A model generated the notes under the pieces. It was not told where the DNA came from. It saw only the letters and a program-made list of their open reading frames with translations, and searched no databases. Positions 1 through 11,584 of a DNA stretch of 64,000 bases are shown piece after piece. The first letter of the stretch is position 1. Each line of letters starts with the position of its first letter. Origin of the DNA: Meghimatium bilineatum (Eukaryota; Mollusca; Gastropoda; Stylommatophora; Philomycidae). The position numbers and the translations under genes were made by a program. The DNA lies in assembly GCA_034231615.1 (NCBI GenBank), contig CM067298.1, positions 55,022,883 through 55,086,882 on the forward strand, read 5' to 3'.

Positions 1-155
1 ACAGTCAGTGCACATTATTTTTAGTTAATTAGCTAGTTGTCTTCCATTTTTTATGTGGGATTCTCATTGGATGATGCATGCAAGTAAATTACATTGAGTG
101 CTAAGTCAATTAGCAATGATGTGTATGCTCTGATCCAATTTTTGTTAACCCCTTA

Positions 156-356
156 GCTGCGGAGGTATTATTAAGGATACGATAAGGGGTTGCTGCCATT
201 TTGCCGAGATCTTCTTCTTAGTTTCTCAAAGAAATGATTCATCTGGATGCTTTATTATAAGCATCCAGACAGATTTTTTTCCTGGGAAGCTAAGAAGAAG
301 AGGATCTCCGCAAATTGGCTGTGACTTCATCATATCCTTAAGAATGTCTCCGCAGC
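156..356. repeat. 201-bp foldback (long imperfect hairpin)
   Basis: Two arms of about 97 bases face each other around a 6-base loop (TATTAT at 253-258). The inner stem is perfect (CTGGATGCTT at 243-252 with AAGCATCCAG at 259-268) and the outer ends match as GCTGCGGAG. Overall arm identity is about 75% by eye, with small bulges. It lies in what should be an attractin intron. It could be a MITE of foldback type or the template of a hairpin RNA; no coding potential is visible. Confidence 0.85.
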
Positions 357-734
357 AATACAGAAATCCATAGCCAACACTTGTTAGTCTATGGATCATA
401 TGCTATGACTGATGGTAAGGTTTTTAAATGGTATTTGTGTACAAGAAGGGTAAACAAACATCTTAGATGAGTATCATAGCTGTCAAATGAATGTGATGAT
501 AGCAGCTCAATAACGGAAACTAACTGAAAAAAGTTCAGGGCAGATAAAACACCATCGAAAGAGATAATCCCATGTCAAAACTGTCCAAGGACCTCTGTGG
601 CCACAGATTATCAGTTACCTATGTATTTATGGTCAAGGACATACTTCTAACTAACTTTCAGAAAGTGGATATAACAAGTTGTCATCATCATGTGATGGAC
701 AAATGTCTTAAGTACCTCATGTTTCCATTGTTTT
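357..734. other. Intronic sequence, nothing recognised
   Basis: AT-rich sequence between the foldback and the first minisatellite. I see no exon, repeat or RNA gene. It should be intronic to attractin, because the last upstream exon of that gene is not found before 7278. Confidence 0.5.
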
Positions 735-1125
735 TCTGATTGTTTATTATTCTCTAGCTGATTATCATTCTCTAGTTATTTATTATTTTGTAGCTGATTA
801 TCATTCTCTAGTTGTTGTTTATCATTCTCTAGTTGTTTATCATTCTTTAGTTGTTCTTTATCATTCTCTAGTTGTTCTTTATCATTCTCTAGTTGTTGTT
901 TATCATTCTCTAGTTGTTGTTTATCATTCTTTAGTTGTTCTTTATCATTCTTTTATTGATTATCATTCTCTAGCTATTTTTATCATTTGTTTTTAGTTGA
1001 TTATCATTCTCTAGTTTTTATTTATCATTCTGTAGCTGATTATATTAGCTTTCTAAATTGAGCATTCTGTAGCTGTTATAATTCTGTAGCTATCATTCTC
1101 TAGCTGTTATCATTCTCTAGCTATT
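735..1125. repeat. Minisatellite, 18-21 base unit
   Basis: Around twenty variable copies of TTATCATTCTCTAGTTGTT. The copies differ in length by the TTGTT/TTCTT part and decay towards the right. No coding role is seen. Confidence 0.9.
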
Positions 1126-1324
1126 GTTGCCTAAAAAATGCATACATATAAAATAATGAAACATGCCTTCTACATACACACAAAGAACCCTCCCATTACA
1201 TATGGAAACAAAACTTCATAGCTCATAATAATGTGGCAGACACAATCAAATATACTGTTTCCAGAAGTGGAAACTATTTATAACTATGTATTAATAGAGA
1301 AGGGAAGTATTCACTGATATCTAT

Positions 1325-1450
1325 CTATAAACCCATAATCCATCGTAGGGGTGCCACATTGGAAGCTTCAGCACACAGAGTCATCCAGCAATTTTTATCT
1401 TCAACGGAGTGGATGAGGGAGGAAAATAATCACTAATATGTTTCACTAGA
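1325..1450 (-). mobile_element. LINE 3'-end fragment (family with CCTGAYRGGTTATGGG tail)
   Basis: The segment starts with the reverse complement of a tail seen eight times in the window: a stop, the motif GGTTATGGGTTTAT and short GATA repeats. Inside the element this follows the LINE C-terminus. It is too short for a protein call by itself; the assignment rests on the matching copies at 48085-48310 and 52335-52580. Confidence 0.55.
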
Positions 1451-1597
1451 CCTGTTGTTAATTTTCTCTGTGCCACAAGATAAAATTGTGAAGCATCTTA
1501 CATGCATATATTCCCTTCAGAGCCAACTCATTTTTCATTGAAGTGATCCACAATATTCTCATTCTATAAATCCTGACCACAGGAAATTATTTATTCT

Positions 1598-1845
1598 CTT
1601 GTTCTTCTGAATTTGCTCTCAAATTCCACAGATAAGCAGGAAATAGTCCAGAGAACAGAATGCATTATGTCATGGTTTACACCCTAACTGCAATATCTTT
1701 TGGCCTGACACATCTTGCTCTAACATGGCTTCTTGGTCATTTTGACCCTACTTGGAATGAGACGGCCAACTCCACCCCCAAAACCTCCTTAATCTCCTAT
1801 GACATGCATGAAAAGTAAATAGTGTAGCTATTCTTTACTCTTCTT
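1598..1845 (-). repeat. SINE-like repeat, variant A
   Basis: A copy of a repeat of about 250 bp found at least seven times here. In its own direction it runs from an AAAGAATAGCAACACTG-like start, through GTCGTAAGAGGCGACTAA and GGATGTGTCAGGCC, to a 3' module reading GGAGTTTGAGAATGAATGC followed by GAA repeats. This copy points to the left and is CpG-depleted, so it is old. Confidence 0.7.
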
Positions 1846-1859
1846 TCAGATCTCAGGAA

Positions 1860-2740
1860 ACATGTATTCAGACCCTTTTTGTAATCTTATCTGCTGTTCA
1901 TTAATCTCATATATTTGTATATGTGCCACAGAGAAGCATGGATACAAGTATATAAATGGACCAGCAACCAGAGCAATGAAGAATGGAGGTGTTGGAGTTT
2001 ACATAAAATATCCAGAAAAAGAAAATGAATACACTTGTTCACAAACTGGAATCTTCTGCTCCATCTACTCTGCTTAAGTACAGACCCTAAACATTGCTGC
2101 AGAAAAAATTAAAAACACAAGCCAATGTCAACAGGTGGTGTTTTTACTAATGCAATGTCTATCCTACAAGCCATTGACAGTGATAAACTGCCAGACCTGA
2201 AGGAAGCCAAACAAGAAGTGAGCATCCAAAGAAGGGTAGTACTAGAGTGGAAACCATCCCACTGTAGCATGAAATGAAGAGGCAGATATGCTGGCAAAAG
2301 ATGGAACAACACAGAAGCGAAAAGACAAAGAAATCATCTACCAAGAAAAGAGGACACTCATCAAAGCTATTAGGAATGTCGTCCACCCAAAAGACCACTA
2401 TCATTTTGACAGGAGTTTATTAGCTGAGCAGGTTATTATCTTCTGTATCAGGACAGGACAACAGACTAAAGAGCCACTTAAATAGATTAAGACTGGACTC
2501 ATCACCATGTGGGTAGCACAGACCATGGAACATATCCTGCATATCCTAACTAAACCAGTTAAAGGAGAAACACTGGCTCACAGAGATGAATATCCACAGA
2601 AAGCTGTATAGGAACACTTTGGAGCTTTCAAATGCAGCAGAATTTATTAAGAAAACCAAACTTGCTGTGAAGACATTGTTAAACTGCAAACAAGATCTTT
2701 TCATAAATCATTAGCACAAATTAAAACAGTAAATTAATAC
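1860..2740 (+). mobile_element. LINE fragment, RNase H domain, decayed
   Basis: Translation gives pieces of an RNase H domain: RAMKNGGVGVYIKYPEK near 1975-2020, then a region matching the connection after the domain (RTLIKAIRNVVHPKDHYH at about 2345-2410), and a C-terminus near 2510-2640. Frame changes lie between the pieces. It is the same family as the better copy on the - strand at 55837-56929, which shows the expected acidic residues. Confidence 0.75.
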
Positions 2741-3084
2741 ACTACTCCTGTCAATTTTTCTGAAATCCCCAACATGGATGCTTAAACCACTATCTTTGAA
2801 GACTAACAAGTTATCATTTATGAAATTATCTCTGCTATCAATATTTACTATCTTGTAGCTTTCACCTGTATATCTACCCATAAATCATTGAAGGATCATT
2901 GAACCACACATTGAGAAATACTACTTTAGATTCATTTTAGGAATAGAAAACACGGGGAAAACATTGTTTCATATCCTATAAATAGCAATGTATATATATA
3001 TATTTTAAGATATAATCTTAAAGAATTTCATACTTAACATTGTTAGTTTTATTTTGGCTACAGGAATCGTTATTATATTTAATA
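2741..3084. other. AT-rich intronic sequence, nothing recognised
   Basis: No repeat family member or exon is visible. A short TA run occurs near 2990-3002. Confidence 0.4.
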
Positions 3085-3270
3085 TTTAGTTCTTCTTCAG
3101 CATTCATTTTCAAACTCCCGCTGGATCCCTCTTTTAGCATGATCATTGTCCTACTAGATTTCCAGCAGGATGTAATCCAGAGAATGGAAATGTGTTGTGT
3201 TGCCATTTTATTTGTACCAATGGCCCAACACATCCGTCTTCGGTGGAAATATTTAGTTATTTGGCAGATC
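3085..3270 (-). repeat. SINE-like repeat, variant B
   Basis: Reads leftwards: GGATGTGTTGGGCC, ATTGGTACAAATAAAATGGC, CTGGATTACATCCTGCTGGAAA, then the shared 3' module GGGAGTTTGAAAATGAATGC and GAAGAA. Variant B shares its start motif and 3' module with variant A but differs between them. Confidence 0.7.
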
Positions 3271-5250
3271 ATTATCATGGCAGTCTGGACAAGTCCATAG
3301 GTACTCCGATATGCAGTATGCCCTTCAGCCTTGGGCAATGGACTGTTCCGGTTCTGTATTGGTTCATAACTCTTCTTTTGTTCCTATATTCTGCATGCAA
3401 CACCACACTTCACTTCCAAGTCCTACATTCTAGTCATAGACGCAGAAGAAATAAATCACATTTTCTAACTGGTCTAGCTCCTCTATTTCGTTCAAAATAA
3501 CAGCCATATAACTACCACAGTTACTGTGCTCACACGAACCAGTCTGTCTACTTTGTCATTTCTCATAACACCTGTTATATGAAGTAACTCTATTATTTTT
3601 AATATTTTTTGTTTCGTGTTTCTCATAAGTATAGTTCTCATTGATCAGGGAATAGCAATCTTGAATCAAAAATGTCTAGATAACATGCCATTGCTATAGC
3701 TATTTCCACTTTCAATGTGACAAATGGAAGCAGTAGTTATTCAGACAAGTCTAGCTATAAGCAAGTTATGCGAGTCTGAAAACTGATGAGACTAAATTCT
3801 AACACATAGTTAAAACAATACAAGCAAAAAGAAGAAGCAGAAGCAACTTTAGAAGTCCCTAAACTGATGTTAACTCAAGAGGTGGTCAACATTTTCGGGT
3901 TGGTGGACCAGTTAAGTCATAATTCACATGTGATTTAGTCAGCATGTTTTATTTGTTATTGATAGCATTTCGAAGGGACATTGGAGTGCTTGCAGCACAG
4001 AGAGTTTATTTGATGTTTTCTGAGGTGTGGTCAGTGAAAAGGACTTTAGGAACTGAATAGGACTGCATGCCAGTTAAATCTGAACAGATTCTCTGGCATG
4101 CACTATTTTCACACACATGTACCGATTCTATTGTCTCAAAAATGAGTTTATTCCTTATTTTTACTCATCAATCTCCTGATCACTAATAATAATTTCACTC
4201 TGAAATTGCCAAGCATAAGTGCACTTCACACATCCCATCTGTGCGGTATATATTTTTTGTTGTCAATAAATGGGCAGTACCATGGTAATTTGTTTTTGTA
4301 GGATAAGAAAATAAATCAACACAGAGGAAAGTCATTGGGCAAAATAATTTATAGAATATTGAGAATGTGTGAGTTGGGAGTGAAGATAATCATGGCCTGT
4401 AGAGAACACCTAACAAAGATTTCAAAAAGAGCACTGAATCAAAATAGAATCAGAGCCATCAGCCGTTATGCCATGATAGATTTACTGAAATGGAGATCTG
4501 AGCACCTATAGGCAAGCATAGGTGTCAACTTCCCGTAACTAGCCGTATTTTAATGGTTTTTTTCCAAGATTTACGGCTGTATGGGTGTACATTGTCATTT
4601 ACGGGTTTTTACGTGAATTTCTGCAGTTCTGTACGTTTTGTTTTTTTACTAAATTTAGTGGAGACACTGATTTTTTTCATATATTTTAGTGGCAACAGTG
4701 ATTTGTGCGGTTTTTATTTATTATGTATGGAAATAGTGACATTTGAGGGGTTTAACATTTGATGCTGGTCTTGGGGTGTAGTATTGGTAGCAACATTGAC
4801 TTAAAACACATTTCCAGTACTTTAATTGTTCTCTGTGCTGGGGAATTGTCTTTATACCGAACTTTGGACATTTTTTCCCACGTACATTGACAGTGTATCT
4901 ACAGTACACATGTATTTTGTATCTAGGCCCATACATCATTTAATTTATATTGTAAGTTTTTGTTTGCCTCCTGATGGGCCTAAAGTTAAATAATAGAATA
5001 TGTAGGCCTAAATCTGATCTTTAGATTTATCTTTACATAATACTTTTATGATAATTTGTATGGCATAAAGTTGTAAATCTGCTGCTGGAAAATACAGAAC
5101 AACAAATACATCATTGTGTGTTTGTTCTTTCACATATGATGCTGGTAATAAAGCATTACGCTTTATCTATGGCATATAGAAATATTATATTTTTTATATA
5201 TTAGATCTGTAATAAACTATATATTTTCCTTTATTAAATAATAATATTAG
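3271..5250. other. Intronic sequence; possible old RNase H LINE piece at about 3300-3600 (-)
   Basis: Mostly unrecognised. The - strand at about 3500-3580 can be read as MRNDKVDRLVRVSTV, which resembles the last RNase H motif (GNEKADRLAR) of the LINEs in this window, but the similarity is weak. The rest, including the stretch around 4500-4960, shows no exon, tandem repeat or known element. Confidence 0.3.
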
Positions 5251-5325
5251 GTCTGGCTCTGTGAGAGCGTGGTACAGATCGTATCTGTGACGGCTGAGGT
5301 ACCGAGTTCGATCCCAGCAACAGGC
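5251..5325 (+). repeat. tRNA-derived SINE head
   Basis: An A-box-like TGGCTCTGTGAG (5254-5265) and a B-box GAGTTCGATCCC (5304-5315) stand at tRNA-like spacing, and GTCTG/CAGGC can pair as an acceptor stem. The anticodon arm is replaced by a self-complementary ACAGAT-CGT-ATCTGT hairpin, so this is a SINE head and not a working tRNA gene. It abuts a LINE 3' end. Confidence 0.6.
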
Positions 5326-5344
5326 AAACTATTGAACATATTTA

Positions 5345-5935
5345 GAATTGTCTAGAAAATAATAATAATCATCATCAAGTGCCGCCTCCGCAACGAAGAT
5401 CGGCTGCAACATCCCCTGCTTCTTGTTTTGGTGGTGCACTCTGATAGACTGTAACATGTCAAACTTGTGATGTTACTCTTCCACTTGTATCTCTGCCTAC
5501 CTTTTGCCAATCTTGTTCACTTCCCTTTGACTTTATCTTCAAGTAATGTCTTCAATAAGGTATCATGTCTTTTAATGTGTCCAAAATATTTTATTTGCCT
5601 GATCTTCATTTCTCGTAGTAATTCTTTCTTCATATTAAGTGTATTTAGAACCTCTTTGTTTTCTTCTCTTTCCATTATGTTCTCCCTATTCTTCTATATA
5701 CCCACATCTCAAAGACATCAATTCTGTCTTCCAATTGTTTATTTGTTGTCATTGTTGCGGAGCCATACATTAATATAGAATAGATTATCATTTTATACTT
5801 CTCATTTTTAACTTATTTGTAATTTGTTTAGATGTTACTATTTTTCTCATGTCATTGAAGGTACTTTTAGCCATTCCTATTCTCCTTTTAACTTCTGTTT
5901 CACATCTGCCGTCATTTGTGGCTATGTGTCTTTTT
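5345..5935 (-). mobile_element. LINE 3' fragment (RT C-terminal region)
   Basis: The - strand reads, across frame changes, RIGMAKSTFNDMRKI (about 5880), YGSATMTTNKQLEDRI and FEMWVYRRIGRT (about 5690-5750). This is the conserved region after the RT palm in endonuclease-RT LINEs (YGCE-WT-NK, EMWFYRRMLRI). The 3' end is at the left (GATGATGATT tail near 5365-5375). The same family is at 62740-62990 and 53040-53530. Confidence 0.75.
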
Positions 5936-6588
5936 TTGTAAAAGGTATGGGGTAATTTTTTTTTGTAAAAATGGCCAATGTAAATCACGAAATTTACACT
6001 TAAATAACTTATAATGAAATAACACTGAAACTTACCCTGCACAAATAACTAAACTTCCACAAACTAATGTGGATAATTGTACATTCCACAAAAATGTAAT
6101 AATAGGGTTTTATATATAATAAACTGCCTATTACGTCGAGCAACGCACCCTGATGGCAAGGTCATAGATAGGAGGGGGGATGTTCACACACCCTCCTAGC
6201 AAAACAGAATATAAATTTAAGCAGGTTACTGTTTATAAACACAGCCAAAATCGGTGGCACTAAATCGAAGGTACTAAATAAAAAAATCTACCTTTTTATT
6301 TTGTGTGTATGTGGAGGCCACCTTGACGTTGTGTATGGTTTTTCATGTTCAATTATGGTTTTTCATAACTTTTTGTATGGTTTTTAGTCCCAACTGGTTC
6401 ACACCTATGGGCATGTCTGGTGTGCAAAGAGTATAATAAACATATCTAATGCACACAATTATTATGAATACAGTATGGTTATAAAAATTTCTTAACAATA
6501 GAAAATATGGGTATCTGTGATCAAGTCAATAATAATCATATACATCAAATTACATTGACCATCACCACAAATTGGATGACTGAAAAGG
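5936..6588. other. AT-rich intronic sequence, nothing recognised
   Basis: No exon or repeat family recognised; a small GC-richer patch lies near 6130-6180. Confidence 0.4.
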
Positions 6589-6930
6589 TGCCTTCTACTG
6601 TGACACCGTAGGTTGTCTTTGCTTGTATATCTAGATGTTAACAAACACCTGCTTTATTTGACATCGCAGGTTGTCCTTGTATATCTAAATGTTAGCAAAC
6701 ACCTGCTACTGTGACACCGTAGGTTGTCCTTGCTTGTATATATCTAAATGTTAACAAACACCTGCTACTGTGACACCGTAGGTTGTCCTTGCTTGTATAT
6801 ATCTAAATGTTAACAAACACCTGCTACTGTGACACCGTAGGTTGTCCTTGCTTGTATATATCTAAATGTTAACAAACACCTGCTACTGTGACATCGTAAG
6901 TTGTCCTTGCTTGTATATCTAAATGCCAGT
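6589..6930. repeat. Minisatellite, about 60-base unit, six copies
   Basis: The unit contains CTACTGTGACACCGTAGG, TTGTCCTTGCTTGTATAT and CTAAATGTTAACAAACACCTG. The three central copies are nearly identical, which suggests recent expansion; the outer copies are diverged. Confidence 0.95.
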
Positions 6931-7017
6931 AGTTAAATACAATGTTTATTCTACCCCATGATGCCATGTCATTTTTCCCTCTTAAATACATTTTACTTAA
7001 ATACAAACAATAACAAT

Positions 7018-7075
7018 AAAACCCATAACTCATTAGGGTTCTAGAGGTGCCACATTAAAGACAACCACACAAAAA
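7018..7075 (-). mobile_element. LINE 3'-tail fragment
   Basis: Reverse complement of the tail motif (TAAAACCCATAACTCATTAG then GTGCCACATT). Same family as 20885-21790. Confidence 0.5.
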
Positions 7076-7277
7076 AGACTTAAATAGTAGTGTTTCAGTA
7101 GGCAGAATTTTATTTGGTGGTGCCAATCTCCCCTCCAATTTACAGGAAGTAATATCATTATCTATTAATAACATTAGTATAAAGTCTGCCATGTGACTGG
7201 TTTTGTCTGACAATGAGTGAAACAAGTTGTTGTTTCTTCCCTGAATATTCTCTTATTCATATCTATCTCTATTTCAG

Positions 7278-7356
7278 CTGTTTTCTGTCACTTTTACTGG
7301 TTGCTGCAGCTCTGTGGAAGATTAAACATAAATATGATGGCTATAGAAGAAGACAG
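7278..7356 (+). CDS. ATRN: Attractin, transmembrane exon
   Basis: This exon encodes 26 full codons starting CFLSLLLVAAALWKIKHKY and ending YRRRQ. In known attractins the transmembrane helix reads SCFLSLLLVAA-WKIK and is followed by RRRE/Q, so the match is direct. A pyrimidine tract and TTTCAG precede it (AG at 7276-7277) and GTAAGC follows (GT at 7357). The first base completes a codon from the previous exon, which I cannot find in 1-7277 and which probably lies outside the window. Attractins are large type I membrane glycoproteins (kelch, CUB and EGF domains outside the cell) linked in mammals to melanocortin signalling and myelination. Invertebrates usually have one gene for the ATRN/ATRNL1 pair, so the symbol stands for that ancestor. 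Confidence 0.93.
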
Positions 7357-7502
7357 GTAAGCCATTATAATTTGTTTGATGTTATAATTTCTTATTTTGC
7401 ATGAATAATTAATTTAAAATCTCGGCTTAAAACATGAATACGATGAGCACTGCTCACCATAGGTAATTCATAGCTGTCCAACAGAGATCTACAACATTTA
7501 CA

Positions 7503-7955
7503 GTATGCATTCATGTTGGGTCAATGTCACACAATCTCCCAATGGACTGTTACGGACCCATACAAAAATGACGGCTAGATAGTTTTTTAATTAACCTTCA
7601 TATTTGTCTTCTGGTGATCTGTTATTCTTTAACCTCTGCATTGGTAGGGCACGATACAAGATAACTTTACTGTGAAACCTCATATTTGTATGCATTCATG
7701 TTGGGTCAATGTCACACAATCTCCCAATGGACTGTTACGGACCCATACAAAAATGACGGCTAGATACTTTTTAAAATTAACCTTCATATTTGTCTTCTGG
7801 TGATCTGTTATTCTTTAACCTCTGCATTGGTAGGGCACGATACAAGATAACTTTACTGTGAAACCTCATATTTGTCTTCTGGTGATCTATTATTCTTTAA
7901 CCTCTGCATTGGTAAGGCACGATACAAGATAACTTTACTGTGAAACCTCATATAT
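7503..7955. repeat. Tandem duplication, about 187-base unit, 2.5 copies
   Basis: Copy one begins ATGCATTCATGTTGGGTCAA (about 7505), copy two about 187 bases later (about 7691), and a partial third copy runs from about 7863. Copies are nearly identical. It lies in the intron between attractin exons 7278-7356 and 8883-9017. Confidence 0.9.
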
Positions 7956-8439
7956 GGACAGGGAATATATTGTTGTTGTATGTATGTATGAACTTTGTCC
8001 CACATTAAGCAAAAATAAATTGTTAAATTACTGTATATTTCCATGTATACGCCAAGAGTTTTTGTATTTTTTTTTCTGCTATTGATGTAGGGAGTTCTGT
8101 TTATATATGGGTACAACAGTTTTGTTTTAAATTAGCTGTAAAAACACAAAAAATTTAAACACAGAATAATGTCAAATACAATTTAAAATACTTACCTGTA
8201 CTAATAAAAACAGTAATTAAAATCCTTCGAAGTTGAAATTCTGCTGGAAAAACAATATCAGTTAGACAAAATTTGTGCTGTCACATTTTGTAGGCCCATT
8301 CCTGTCAACCTATTGGGACAACAATCTGTACCACAAGCAAGTAACAATCTGTAAAATTCACTATAAATTTGTAAGCAAGAGGAAAAAAATACATAAATTT
8401 CTTCATTTAATCCAGAAAGAATGGTGGGAGGGAGTACTG
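7956..8439. other. Attractin intron, nothing recognised
   Basis: AT-rich; no element or exon seen. Confidence 0.4.
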
Positions 8440-8515
8440 GTCCTTTGGTGTAGCAGAGGTTCTAGCTCTGCGCCTTGTTCTAGTTTGCAATGGGTGGGTT
8501 AAATTCTCGCACCTC
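8440..8515 (+). repeat. tRNA-derived SINE head
   Basis: A-box-like TGGTGTAGCAGAGG (about 8454) and B-box-like GGGTTAAATTCTC (about 8494) with tRNA-like spacing. The sequence right after it matches a piece of the Penelope-like element at 27070-27125. Confidence 0.5.
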
Positions 8516-8590
8516 CCATGTGAACTTCCTGCACATATCCATCACTAACCAACCCTCCTTTCTCAATACACTACAAACCGACTGATACCG
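8505..8590 (+). mobile_element. Short Penelope-like element fragment
   Basis: CACCTCCCATGTGAACTTCC, then CATATCCATCACTA, repeats the sequence at about 27072-27110 in the larger Penelope-like copy (the RT segment ending in the FLDISI motif). Only about 80 bases remain. Confidence 0.6.
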
Positions 8591-8830
8591 ATATAGATGT
8601 GTTGTAGTCATGCAGTATCACTTGTATGATGTGCTTTAGATGTATGTTGAAAAGTATTAGAGACATTATGCATCCTTGCTGAACTCCCACATTTGTTTTA
8701 AAGAACTCTCTAATTGTATTGTTTGATATAACAGCACTATTTGCATTTTTGTACAGTGATTCAACATCATTGATTGTTAAATCTTTATAATAGAAGTTAA
8801 TAATTCTGTATTATTAACCTTGTATATTTG
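8591..8830 (-). mobile_element. LINE RT fragment (palm)
   Basis: The - strand reads VGVQQGCIMSLILFNIHLK (about 8640-8700), the RT motif G-RQGC-LSP-LFN, preceded by NANSAVISNNTIREFFKT. Both ends are cut. Confidence 0.8.
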
Positions 8831-8882
8831 CAACACATGAGATACATGCATGCATTACAATATTGTAAAAAAATATTCACAG

Positions 8883-9017
8883 CAAATGATAGTAGAGATG
8901 CAGCAAATGGCTAGTCGTCCATTCTCTACTATTGCTGTGGAGATTGACCGCAAGTTTGATCCCACAGTTTCAGACAAAAGAGATCATCTAGATTCTGTTC
9001 TGAGAAGAAGAAAGAAG
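8883..9017 (+). CDS. ATRN: Attractin, juxtamembrane cytoplasmic exon
   Basis: Exactly 45 codons, from QMIVEMQQMASRPFSTIAVE to VLRRRKK. MQQMASRPFA is the most conserved part of the attractin cytoplasmic tail. The acceptor is TTCACAG (AG at 8881-8882) and the donor AAG|GTATGT (GT at 9018). Both splice sites are phase 0 and fit the neighbouring exon. Confidence 0.95.
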
Positions 9018-9769
9018 GTATGTGAACTTCTGAAGAGATTAGTTCAAAAAATATCTAGACATTTTGATTTTTTAGAAATTATATGATAGGAAATTTGAAA
9101 GAATAACTTGATGGCAATCATTGATCCTAAATCAAACTTGATATTTACAGGTACTGTGTTTTGAATGTGTTCAATTCTATCAATGTCAGTTATAACTTGA
9201 TGTTTACAATTAGTGTGATTTGAAAGTATTTATTTTTTGCTAGGTTAGGTAATTATAACTGTTAAATATGTTTCTTGGACCAGCTTTTGATTGATGCATG
9301 GAAAATATTTCTGATAAAAATTGTGCAATCATTGTCCGCATGCGGAAGATCTGAAAGTCTTACCCATCAGACAAACCACCATGCAATAATAAACCCCTAG
9401 TTAAGTGATATGCATGTATGGTGAGGCTTTCCTCTTGTGGAAGCCATACAGTACTTCATTAATACAATTATGTTTTATCCTCTCTGAATCAGTCTTCTTG
9501 AAGAATTGCACACCACTAAGAGTTGGTGCCTCAGTGCTTCATTCTTCCGGGAATTAAACAAAGCTCAGTAGAAACCTCCCTATTGCACAAAAAGATACAA
9601 GAGTTGTATGGCTCATACTTCTTAGGGGTAAAAACAAACAAGCATGATATGCATTTCTAACTTAGGGGATCAGAAGGCTGTTTTTTTTTAGTTTGTTTAT
9701 AGTTATGTGTATGAAGTGACCATCATATGCACTCATGCAAAACCCTTAAGTGCTCAGTCTTCCTCATAA
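9018..9769. other. Attractin intron, nothing recognised
   Basis: Unrecognised sequence; no clear family member. Confidence 0.4.
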
Positions 9770-10460
9770 GATTTTGAAGGGTATATATGCTTTTAGTTCC
9801 TGTAGCTACAGATTCAAATAGCAGCAAATCTGTCGAGCATACTTTTCTATGGTTAGCTTTAGTTCCTCTTTATTGTGTCCTGCAGACATCCAGTTCTGCT
9901 ACTGCCACACTTAATAACTTATTTTTCCAAAGCACAGCCTAGACATGTCATCAACAGCGGTGTCTACACTAAGCAGGCTCTGATGAAAACCTCAGCACAT
10001 CATCCTTATCCATTGTGAACTTCCTGTCCACTGATGTCTTGGATGCCAGCTTGTCTGCTCTCTCATTTGTATGCATGTCAGCATGCCCTGAGCACTAGAT
10101 CCATATAAAACCTTGAAATTTTGAAGAAGCTATAGATGCAATCCACTCACAATGACACATAAAATTAAGATTTTCTGAAGCATGAACTGGGAGTCGGACA
10201 CAATGACTGCCTTAGTAAATAGTCTCAGAAGAGACAAAATTTCAGATATAGACACATTCCAAGCAAGGAAGAGAAAGGAGAGTCTCAGAGAGCCATTTGA
10301 GGGCTGCCTTGACTTTCATCTTTATAATGAATATATTGTTCTGTATGCTCCACTGTGCTTGATGATGAGATTAGCACTGGCTAAAAAGCCCTGACTGATT
10401 TTAGACTAATGAATAAAGACTGCTAATTCATGCTGTTACAGAGACCAAATATCTAGAGTA
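9770..10460 (-). mobile_element. LINE fragment, RNase H domain, decayed
   Basis: The - strand gives KAVIVSDSQFMLQKI (about 10150-10210) and, after a frame change, CSGHADMHTNERADKLASK (about 10040-10100), which match RNase H motifs (SDSQSMLRKI, PGHAGVRGNERAD). The acidic residues can still be recognised. It belongs to the same group as 18905-19750 and 31135-32215 and sits in an attractin intron against the gene's direction. Confidence 0.75.
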
Positions 10461-11430
10461 TCAGAAATAACCCAAGAAATAGAAAATATTCATGAGACAT
10501 TTTTGAACCAGTGTCTTCACATTATGTTAGATGTCTTCAACTGATAACAAGCGTAGAAGAGAACAAAAGCCATTACAGTGGTGGGAGATTGAAGATTGAA
10601 TAAAACCTAAAGTAACAAACTACATAACATGACCAGACATACCTTTGACTAGATTCACTTGAGAAAGGAAGATAAAAAGGGCTAGAGATGGTAGAGGTTA
10701 AGGCAAAAAGTCATGGCCAGAGCTGAAGATGACTCCCAAAATAGAGTTTTATGAAGAGCAACTTTGCACCCACTGGGAACAAGAAAAAATGTTAGTAACT
10801 GTAGCAGTATTCCATGCTCTGGTATCTGGAAGAAATAAAACCTTTACAGTATCAGAGTTTGAATCTATATTCTTAACATTGAGATATCAATATTTTAATC
10901 ACTTATCTTTCTGTTCTTCATAGGGTTATTTGTGTTTTCGACAACTGATTATGGTTTACAAAATGAATGACAGTTAAGCATTTGAGTTTAGACATCACAT
11001 CAAATTATAGCAATGTTTTCAGTGGTTGCACCAAGGAGTTCAAATAAATGGAATCCTATGTGTATAAAAGCACAACTGGTCATATTGTCATGTTGAATAA
11101 TCTCACAGATCCTGCCTTATACTTTTATAAATACCAGTAAAGGCTTTAATCCAATTATAATGAAATTTTCCATGAACATAAATCAATAGAATTGCCAAAA
11201 AAATCTTTGATTTAAGGGTTACATCACCTGAAATGGTTGAATTAGTCACACAAAATAATAAGCCCTACATATTGTCATTAGAAGCTTCAATTCTATTTAT
11301 AGAACATAGTATTTAGCCACTATTGATCTCACATAATTAATTTTTTTTATTTGGACTGTGTGTTGTCCAGCAAGTAGTTCTTTCTTGATAAATGTTCTTG
11401 CTAAATTGATTTCTTGTGATCAACTCACAG
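10461..11430. other. Attractin intron, nothing recognised
   Basis: Unrecognised; ends with the polypyrimidine tract and CTCACAG acceptor of the next exon. Confidence 0.4.
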
Positions 11431-11584
11431 ATGAATAATAAACCCTCTGCAATAGCTATTGAGCCCCTTGCAGATCACAAGGCAGCAATTTTAACACTTC
11501 TTATCCAGTTACCTAGTGGGGACTCAGAATATGCGCCTTGTGGACAGTCTGGACTGGCAGTTGGTAGTGCACTTGTGTCTATTG
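11431..11584 (+). CDS. ATRN: Attractin, cytoplasmic exon with GQSGLA motif
   Basis: 51 codons plus one base: MNNKPSAIAIEPLADHKAAI, then LPSG and CGQSGLAVGSALVSI. Vertebrate attractins have PKPIAIEP, RAAVLT, LPRG and PPGQSGLAIASALVDIS at this place. AG of the acceptor is at 11429-11430 and the donor is G|GTAATA (GT at 11585-11586). The exon ends in phase 1, which fits the GT that opens the last exon (joined codon GGT, Gly). Confidence 0.95.

Noticed and set aside
5251-5325. Functional tRNA gene
   Set aside because: A- and B-boxes are good, but the anticodon arm is missing and a LINE 3' end follows; a SINE head fits better.
1-7277. Further attractin exons (the segment before the transmembrane helix)
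   Set aside because: I looked for the WPIKIQIAFSQ and QFFVTFFS motifs on the + strand and did not find them; the exon is probably left of the window.
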